A DNA stretch of 64,000 nt from Reclinomonas americana ATCC 50394 (lineage: Eukaryota > Jakobida > Jakobea > Jakobida). The notes beneath the pieces were generated by a model that made no database searches, was not told where the DNA came from, and saw nothing but the letters and a program-made list of their open reading frames with translations. A program made the translations under genes and the position numbers. The stretch is taken from NCBI GenBank assembly GCA_048213135.1, contig PS015022.1, forward strand, positions 26,619-90,618, given 5' to 3'. Numbering within the stretch: the stretch's first letter is position 1; each line of letters opens with the position of its first letter. Shown piece by piece: positions 56,894 to 64,000 of the stretch.

Positions 56894-58753
56894 TCACACG
56901 GGATCGCTGGATCTCCGCCGAGCCTCTGGCATCAAGCGCTCACGTCGCAACACATCTCCGAGTTCCCGCGCGCGCAGCGCCACCATCGGGTCCTCGTGTC
57001 TTGCCAGCGAACGCGACATGTCAACTGCTGTCGCCAGCAGTGGTGGCGGGCAGTAGGTGCGCACCACATCGCCATCGGCCAGCACGTTGCGAAGGAGCCA
57101 GAGAGAAGCCGACAAGAGAACGAACCTTGGTTGCCTTCTCGCTGGTAATAGTGGTGGAGGTGGTGGTGGTGGTGGATTCGAAGGTAGTGCTGGTGGTGGT
57201 GGTGGTGGCATCGAGACGGGCGGTGGTATGGGCGGAGGAGGCGGAGGTGGCCCAGAGGATGATTCTGAGGCGCTGGTAGTTGTCGTGGTTGTGGTTGTGG
57301 TTGTGGTGGTCTCCGTGGACCTGCCAGGCGACTGGCAAAACTCGACCATGCGGTCGACAAAGGACGACTGCAGCAGAATCATTTGGTTCACCGCGTTGCC
57401 CTCTGTCGCAGACAAAGGCACACTGCTATGAGTTCACAGCAGTATTTCATCTTCATCACCAACGAATTTCAACAGACCAACAAAGGCCGCCAGCGCAGTG
57501 ACGGCAGCTCGCCGGTGGCTGAGCTTCGTGTCCGCCAGTCGGATCAGAGTCTCGCCAATGTTGCTCTCGCGTAGCGCGTTCTGGTAGAGGCAAGAGATGG
57601 CCCGATCCTTGGCTGTACAATCGGCCAGAATCGCCATGTTGCCGACCAGTCGGCAGGCGGCTAGCTGCGCGCACACACCACAACGAGATCAGTGCACGGC
57701 CGCACATGCATCACTGTGCAGGATTTCGTGCACGCAACAGATACGTGCGTGTCGGCTTCGTAGAGCAGCAGCGGCACGATCAGCTCCTGGAATGCCGCCT
57801 GCAGCATCGCATCGACGACTTTCACCACTCCGCGCAACAGCGTCGTCAGGCTGTCGGCCAGCGACATGGCCACTTCGCGATGGTCCGTCGCTCGAGCGTG
57901 CTCATGCAGCAGCTCGGCGACCGTCTCCAGTCTGCGTGCTTCCGCACCTAAGTGGCCTGCTTCTTGATGACGCAGATAGACACAGACACACACACACCTC
58001 TCCAGTGCCACCGCTGCGTTGGCTGCATGCCCGATTAGCAGCGTCTCTTCGTCCACCGACTGGTTCAGCCGCTCAGTGGCCTCGACGCAATAGCGGGTGA
58101 CTTGCGCATCGACGGCCGACGGCAACTTGAACGCCATATCGACAAACTATGATGCCTTGGAGTGAGTCGGCGATCCCAGCAGCGTCTGCGCAAGGATCGC
58201 ACACCTGGTGGAACTCAATAAACTGCTCCTGAAAGTACTCCATCTTCTCGCGTGCGTGGCCCGCCGTGCACCAGACGGCGAATCGCTGCCACGAAGAGCG
58301 TTCCCGATCCGCCGACTTGCTCAGCCAGTCAAACATGGCCTGGCCGAGCACCTTGCGACAATCGCCTGGCGCCAGCACCAAACAGACCGCACATCAGTAG
58401 ATCAACGGAGCAAGCAGCACACCTGCACCACATGCAATAAGCGGACCTGTGATGGTAAAGTTGCGCAGACGATCAATCGCCGGCAGCAGCAGTGAGACAT
58501 CCCTTCGTTGCACCACTGTGGTCTCCACCAGCACATGGATCAATGAGGTCCGCAAAGAAGGCTCGCTGTGGTGCGAGGCATGCTGCACGGCCGATCGATG
58601 CGCCAGACTGTGCATGTGTGAGAAGAGGAAGATTCGACTTCTTTGCAGTGTGTGAGGTCACCTGTCATCGTCGGCGCTGTCGTCGTAGTCATCATCATCG
58701 TCATCGTCGTCGCGGTTGCCACTGGTGGGCGCACGAGTGGCGCTCGCCGACAT
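56894..58753 (-). CDS. ARM/HEAT-like repeat protein with acidic start and polyproline insert
   Basis: ATG 58753 gives MSASATRAPTSGNR followed by a run of Asp. Helical pairs typical of ARM/HEAT solenoids follow: SLRTSLIHVLVETTVVQRRD, LLLPAIDRLRNFTITG, DCRKVLGQAMFDWLSKSA, DAQVTRYCVEATERLNQSVD, HAANAAVALERC, FQELIVPLLLYEADTH, LVGNMAILADCTAKDRAISC, LRESNIGETLIRLADTKLSH, RAAVTALAAFVGLLKF. Then come a poly-Thr run, a long polyproline region and a final pair (SASLWLLRNVLADGDVVRTY). The stop is TGA 56896-56894. Such solenoids are protein-binding scaffolds; no specific family is recognised. The gene converges on the myristoylation-motif gene 111 bp away. Exon edges around 58140-58210 and 58380-58450 are approximate. 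Confidence 0.6.
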
Positions 58754-58947
58754 TCCCGACAAGAGTTGTCCTTTGGCGATCACAATGACGAAGGGAAGGA
58801 ACGTCGACGGCCTCAAGCCAAGTCAAGGCGGGCCATAGAGCTTTCTCTATGGAGCCACTGCTGCGCTGCGTCTATTTCCTCTCACAGACTCCAGCAGGCA
58901 GAGGCGATTTGCATAAGAAGATAAGCCCATGTACTGATGGCTCAACA

Positions 58948-59742
58948 TCATCTGCCCACCTCGGGCGTCGTCTCGCGCATGACCTGCGCCACGCGCGGCA
59001 CCTGCAGCTGCTTCCGCACAATCTCCATGACCATGATATCGTCGCTCTGGTACACATCGTCGAGGTGCGTGTTGGGGATGCGCTGCAGCGTGAATCCATG
59101 CTCGGAGCGCAACTCGCGGAAAAACGCCATGTCGCCTGCCGACGTGCCACTGCGCAGCTCATACGCCAGATAGATGGTCGCATTTGCGTTGCTGCCACAC
59201 AACGCCAACAGTGTTGTCATTAGTGGACGCCATCCGGCCTCGTCTCCACCGTAGACGCAATCGGAGGCGAGAATAACATCGAAACCGCTGTCGCCTGCCA
59301 GTTGTCTGGCCTGCTCCTCGTCGCCCCACTCCAGCGCCTGCACGCGTGTGTTGCGACACGCATTCGCCTCTGCGTTGTGACGCAGCAATGGCAGACGCCG
59401 TGGGCGATCAGTGAGCACCATCTCCTTGGGTCCAAGTTGAGCTACAGTGCGCGTGTGAGAGCAATGTGTGCATCGACCGGAAGCAGCCCACTGTGACGCA
59501 CCGACTGCGATGCCGACCAGTCCGCACCCTGCGCCCAGCTCAATGCACCGCTTCTCGGAGAAGAAGCCGAGCGGGAAGCGCGTGGTGCCACTGCACTTCT
59601 CAAAGAACTTGCTGAGCACCAGTGACGAGTCCCAGCAGGTGTCGCCGACGTCCTCTTCAGCCTCCTCGCCCTCGCATGCAATGCCGCCTTGTGCAATCAC
59701 CAGCTCGTGGCCAAAGAACTCCACGCGACGCTCACTGCTCAT
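58948..59742 (-). CDS. METTL21-type (Methyltransf_16) protein methyltransferase
   Basis: ATG 59742 starts MSSERRVEFFGHELVIAQGG, and the stop is TGA 58950-58948. The SAM-binding motif CIELGAGCGLVGIAVAQLG is formed across an intron (donor GTGCGTCA, acceptor CTGTAG, about 59445-59507). That intron happens to stay in frame if unspliced. Further motifs are MVLTDRP (motif II), DVILASDCVYGG (the DxxY-like post-II motif) and TIYLAYELRS. Length is about 240 residues, normal for METTL21/EEF1AKMT relatives, which methylate lysines on chaperones or elongation factors. The substrate cannot be assigned. A WDSSLVLSKFFEK segment matches the W-x-A/S-x-x-L-x-x-x family N-terminal motif. It is divergent from SEL1L with 179 bp between starts. 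Confidence 0.87.
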   Translation of the reverse strand: MSSERRVEFFGHELVIAQGGIACEGEEAEEDVGDTCWDSSLVLSKFFEKCSGTTRFPLGFFSEKRCIELGAGCGLVGIAVGASQWAASGRCTHCSHTRTVAQLGPKEMVLTDRPRRLPLLRHNAEANACRNTRVQALEWGDEEQARQLAGDSGFDVILASDCVYGGDEAGWRPLMTTLLALCGSNANATIYLAYELRSGTSAGDMAFFRELRSEHGFTLQRIPNTHLDDVYQSDDIMVMEIVRKQLQVPRVAQVMRETTPEVGR

Positions 59743-59921
59743 TGTCGAGAACAAAAGTTCTGTTGGAAGTGAAGTTGTCCTGTGCGGACTTTCTTGTGTT
59801 TGCCGCGCTTCTCCGTCGTTGGAGCATTGACTGTGTGTCGACGCGTGTGCTCATCTACACGCGGGAGTGCATTCAACCGCAGCGAGCAAGAGATACGTGA
59901 GGCAGTGCAAGTCGGGTGGAA

Positions 59922-62900
59922 ATGGCCCGCTCAAGTACGTTTTTTGTGCACACTTTGACCGCACACTTTCACACACGCGCGCGCACATTCCCTCACGCCA
60001 CAGTGGACGCAGATGTGCAGCGGAGAGTTGTGACAGCAGTGATTGTGCTGTCACTAATGATGATGATGATGATGATGTTGGCGGCGGCTCCAGGAGTAAT
60101 GGGACTGCGACATCGAACCTCGCGCAGTCATCATCAGAAACAGCAACAGGAACAGCAGCATGTGTCAATGGACCAAATGGGCGCTGTGTCAATGGCAGGC
60201 GACACTGGTGATGACGGCATGAGTTGTGTTTGCGTCAGCCGAAGCCCAGATAGTCTCCCGCCACGTGGCGATCTCACTTGTTGTCTTGTCGCGCACGCAG
60301 TGGATGATGTGTTTGATGTGATTGTGGAGCAGCGTGAGGGCGATGGAAAGTTTGTGGTGATCATCGATGGTTCGTCTCTCTCTCTGTCCGCGCGAGTGTG
60401 TGTGCCACGTGGATTTGCTGAGGTGTTGTGACGTGGTGCAGGCGAGGAGCTGCAGTTGCCGGAGAGCTTCCAGCCGCAGGTGGATCCGGAGACGGGCATG
60501 ATTATGCTGTCGGAGACGGAGATGCAGCAGGTGGAGACGCTGGTGGATACGATGCAGCGGGCGTTGAGAAATCTGGAGCGGGCGATTGCGGATAATGAGG
60601 TGTTGCATGACGGTGGTGGTGATTCGGCGCCGCCACCCACCACCACGAGTGAGCTTCCGGCTGGTCAGCCAGCGGCAGAGGGAGCGACGGTGCAGGCTGG
60701 TGATGAGCCGGGGAAGGAGGGCGAGGGCGAGGAGCCAAAGGAGGAGGAAATCGAGGTGCCGAAGGATCTGTACGGGCAGGCGGAGGATGCGCGGTCGAAT
60801 CGCGAGTTTGAAAAGTTGAGTCGCCCTTTGCATGCGTCGGTGTACTTGACTCGGTGGCTGATGATGTGTTGCGGCAGGGCGGTTGAGCTGTTGCAGCGTG
60901 CGGTGGAGACGGAGAACTCGACCGACGCGCAGCTGCGTCTCGGCCTTATGTACGAGGTACGGTCGCATGGCGATGTGCGACAGGGGTCGATTGCATTCCT
61001 CACTTGCGTGATGTGCAGTACGGCGAGGGAGTGCAGCAGAATTGGACGCTGGCGGCCGACCATTTCGCCAAGGCCACCAACAAGGGCAACCCCAAGGCGA
61101 TGCACGAACTCGGCTTCTGCTACATCAACGGTCTCGGTGTGCCGCGCAATCTGGGAGTGGTGAGTGCTCTCCTTCGTTGCTCATGCGAGTCTTTCTCTCT
61201 CTCTCTCTCTCTCTGTCGCTCTCTCGCTCACCGAGCATCTATTGTAGGGCCTGTTGCATTGGCATTTCGCCGCACGAGCAAAGAACGTGCCGGCATCGCT
61301 GGCCCTCGGCCACCGCTACATGTATGGCATCAATGTGGAAAAGTCGTGCGAGAGTGCGGCACCGTACTATCGTGTGGCTGCCGAGCAATGTTGCGAGCAG
61401 AGTGTTTTTCTATGTGCGTGTCGGTGATGCTGACCCGAGGGATCGTGATGTGTGCAGCGGTGTTGCAGCACATGGCTCAGGAGAGCCACCCGTACGACCT
61501 GATTGATCTGATGAACCCGGTGGCCATTCAGGAGAAGGAGCGCGAGTCGGATCTCATTGAGCTGTACGAGTACTCGGCGGCAAAGGGCGACACCAAGGCA
61601 CAGGTCTGCTTTTCCGTGCATCTGAACCCCTTCTCATTGTCGAGTTCCGGCTGCCTGACACGCGGCTTCGTCACAGTTGTACCTGGGTTACGCCAACCTG
61701 CTCGGCTGGAACGGTCTGCCGCAGAACCGGCCCGCAGCCGTGGAGTACTTTGAACAGGCTGCAGCTGGCGGCGATCCTGGAGGTCACGCCGCTCTCGGCC
61801 AGGTGTTTGTGCAGGGCTTGGGCGTGAAGCAGGACAACAAGACTGCGCACGAACATTTCAAGAAGGCCGCCGATGCTGTGCGTCACGCCATTGTGCTTTC
61901 GTATGTGATTGTCTGCCTCAGCTCTGACATGCTTGTATTCGCCACTGCAGGGCCACGCTGGCGCGCAAAATGGACTGGGTACGTGACTCGTCGTCGTCGA
62001 GGACTGCACGGTGAATGCATGCTCATTGTTCGTTGCTCTGCAGGCTACCTGTACTTGAATGGTCTCGGCGTGCCAAAGGATCCGGAGCGTGCTCTGCGCT
62101 ACTTCCGCGCCGCTGCCGAACAGGGCAACCCCGAAGGTCAGTTCAACTGCGGCTTCATGCACCACCACGGACACGGAACGCCGGTCAACCACGCCATGGC
62201 CTTCCAGTACTACTCCAAGGCGGCGGCACAGGGACAGGATCTGGCCACCTTCCAGATGGCGGAAATGTACCTCAACGGACAGGGAGTCACGCGCAGCTGC
62301 TCACAGGCACTCAAGCACTACAAGAAGATGGCGGAGAAAGGTATCGTGTGTACACGCAGTATTGTATGTGTTGTCGAGGGGCTGTGTGTGTTCACTCGTG
62401 ATGTGTGCTCTGCCAGGCACTTGGACCGATCTGATTGACGATGCCTATGCGTCGTACATGGACGGTGACTACACCATGGCGCTGCTGGACTATTTGCACG
62501 GCGCCGAGCGCGGGTACGAGGTGGCGCAGAGCAACGTGGCTTTCATGTTGGAGCGCCGTCTGGGAGTCGAGGCCATCTTTGGTCCCGACCCCATGGCCAC
62601 GGAGACTGCCGTGGCGGCGCTGGCTGCCGAGCGGAAACAACTGGAGGATGCCAATAAGGCCGCCAAGGACAGTGGCGAGCAACAGGCACAGCAGCAGCAG
62701 CAGCAGCAGCAGCAGCAAGTGGTCACGCAACAGCAGGCCACGGAGCTCAAATTGGCGCAGCAGGCCGCAGCTGACCGTGAGTTCGCCATTGACCGCCTCG
62801 CGCTGCAGTGGTACTCGCGTGCTGCCATGCAGGGACATGTGAAGGCGAACTTGAAGGTGTGTATATGCCGTTTACTCCCGCAGACTCCACGCATCCCTTG

Positions 62901-63698
62901 TCTGACGTGCAATCTCGTAGGTGGGCGACTTCTTGTACTACGGCAAGGGCCACGAGGTGGACTTGCCGCTGGCCGCCGAGTTCTACCGACGTGCCAGTGA
63001 GCTGAACAGTGACGCGGCCACGTGGAACCTCGGTTTCATGCACCAGTACGGAATTGGCCTGCCCAAGGTGTGTGTGTGGCTGTAAAGGGAGTGTCCATCA
63101 AGCTGCAGCTGCTCACTGCTCTTGTCTACATGCGCAGGACCTGCATCTGGCCAAGCGCTACTACGACCAAGTGGTGGCGGCCGGTGGCACTGGCGTGGTG
63201 CCGGCGTACTTGGCCCTGTGGGGCTTGTGGTTGCAGTCGACTTGGGAGTGGGCGGTGGCACTGTGGGAGAATGGCGACCCTTCGTTGCTGACGTCGCTCT
63301 CGTGGTGGCGCGTACAACAGACGGCACTGTGGTCGACCGTGATTGAGCCGTGGCTGCGGTCGTGGGACAACACAGCACTGGTTTTCTTCTCGGCGCTTCT
63401 CATTATGCTGGTGTTTACGCGCGTGACCGTCGGCGTGCTCTGCTGCCTCAATCCGTTCACGTGGAGACGACGGAAGAACCGCAGTGCGGAGGGCGACGCA
63501 TCACAGGCGGCGGCCGACCGCATCCGCCTCGAAGACTTCGAGTTGAACGTGCAGCGGCGCAGACCACCAGCCGCCGACGGCGTGGAGGTGGTCGACGAGC
63601 AAATCGTCGACATGCCCCACGCACCGGCCGCCGATCAGGAAGACGCCGTCCCTCGTGAACGGCGTCCACACCACCACGCCGAGGGCGATGTAGAATGA
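59922..63698 (+). CDS. SEL1L/Hrd3-like ERAD adaptor with Sel1 repeats
   Basis: ATG 59922 gives MARS; splicing from GTACGT at 59936 to CCACAG at about 60002 places a signal sequence right behind it (VVTAVIVLSLMMMMMMMLAA). A Gln/Ser linker and an acidic region precede many Sel1-type TPR-like repeats, recognisable as (A)(L)G(Y/F)xYxxGxGVPxD: LGFCYINGLGVPRN, LGQVFVQGLGVKQD, LGYLYLNGLGVPKD, CGFMHHHGHGTPVN, MAEMYLNGQGVT, VAFMLERRLGVE and LGFMHQYGIGLPK. A polyGln insert lies in the last third. A C-terminal membrane helix (ALVFFSALLIMLVFTRVTVG) is followed by a basic, then Pro-rich cytosolic tail ending TGA 63696-63698. This is the SEL1L/Hrd3 architecture. It should scaffold the HRD1 ubiquitin ligase and recognise misfolded glycoproteins in the ER lumen. 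Confidence 0.9.
62689..62718 (+). repeat. (CAG)n run encoding polyglutamine in the SEL1L-like gene
   Basis: Nine uninterrupted CAG codons plus a CAA give about ten glutamines between helical segments that precede the last Sel1 repeats. It is a likely length-polymorphic site. Confidence 0.92.
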
Positions 63699-63847
63699 GA
63701 GCACGCACAGTCGCAAGAAACCCACACAAAAAATGAAGAATGCATACGTAGTTGTATGTGATCGATTGGTCGGGCCTGCAATCAAACCTCGAAAGGATGG
63801 CAGGTGAGTGCGTCACCTCGCGGCTCATTGCATGTCTCACACAACAC

Positions 63848-63849
<2 letters not shown>

Positions 63850-63901
<52 letters not shown>
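63850..63901 (+). repeat. (CT)n microsatellite
   Basis: About 26 uninterrupted CT units lie 150 bp downstream of the SEL1L stop; the 63699-63849 interval holds no gene. Confidence 0.95.
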
Positions 63902-63906
<5 letters not shown>

Positions 63907-63923
63907 GTACGACGTACCGACCA

Positions 63924-64000
63924 CGACCGACCGACCGACCGACCGACCGACCGACCGGACCGGACCGGACCGGACCGGACCGGTACCGGACCGGCCGGTC
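63924..64000 (+). repeat. (ACCG)n passing into (ACCGG)n simple repeat at the window end
   Basis: Tetranucleotide ACCG units run from about 63926 to 63955 and change to pentanucleotide ACCGG units from about 63954 to 63984, ending in CCGGCCGGTC. The CCGG-containing units are partly self-complementary, so the tract may be a contig-end artefact or a true satellite. Confidence 0.9.

Overview
The window is a chimera of two unrelated genomes joined by a 963-base run of N (3972-4934). Bases 1-3971 are bacterial: dense unspliced genes, Shine-Dalgarno sites, TAATG stop/start overlaps and the head of the S10 ribosomal operon (rpsJ, rplC, rplD, rplW). The proteins, especially the Ala/Glu-rich L3 tail and an oxidoreductase / CelD-like acetyltransferase / DUF2807 series, look like a Caulobacter-type alphaproteobacterium. 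This part is most simply contaminant or associated-bacterium DNA scaffolded onto a eukaryotic contig. It carries four single-base insertions and a nominal 20-N gap that hides roughly 0.7 kb.

Bases 4935-64000 are nuclear DNA of a compact-genome eukaryote, probably a unicellular one whose lineage I cannot fix. Genes are 0.5-14 kb with many introns of about 50-90 nt, which start GTGCGT or GTTGCGT and end in CAG. Orientation alternates almost gene by gene, with head-to-head promoters often of 95-180 bp and convergent 3' ends 20-160 bp apart.

Layout of the eukaryotic part. (+) BTB-BACK protein and a small Cys-rich protein. (-) Ataxin-3-like Josephin-UIM-UBX deubiquitinase and AIDA. (+) A 13.8-kb gene for a giant alpha-actinin/spectrin-superfamily protein, an unrecognised Cys-rich protein, and an NAD-isocitrate dehydrogenase regulatory-type subunit. 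(-) Sep15/SelM-fold secretory protein. (+) GT61 glycosyltransferase and a PLAC8 protein. (-) CDF metal transporter. (+) A divergent kinesin with a long coiled coil. (-) 40S ribosomal protein S20. (+) DLST (2-oxoglutarate dehydrogenase E2) and a large unrecognised protein with an uncertain 3' end. (-) Mpv17/PMP22 protein and a myristoylated EF-hand protein. (+) A second protein with an acylation motif. (-) ARM/HEAT-like protein and METTL21-type methyltransferase. (+) SEL1L/Hrd3 ERAD adaptor. The window ends in simple repeats.

Functional themes are ubiquitin and ER quality control (ataxin-3-like, SEL1L, Sep15/SelM fold), mitochondrial TCA enzymes (IDH3, DLST, Mpv17) and cytoskeleton (giant actinin, kinesin). 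They look like ordinary housekeeping neighbours, not a co-regulated cluster. I saw no tRNA, rRNA, CRISPR array or intact transposon. Exon boundaries were deduced by eye from reading frame, splice dinucleotides and family resemblance, so each eukaryotic feature is a gene span from start codon to stop codon.
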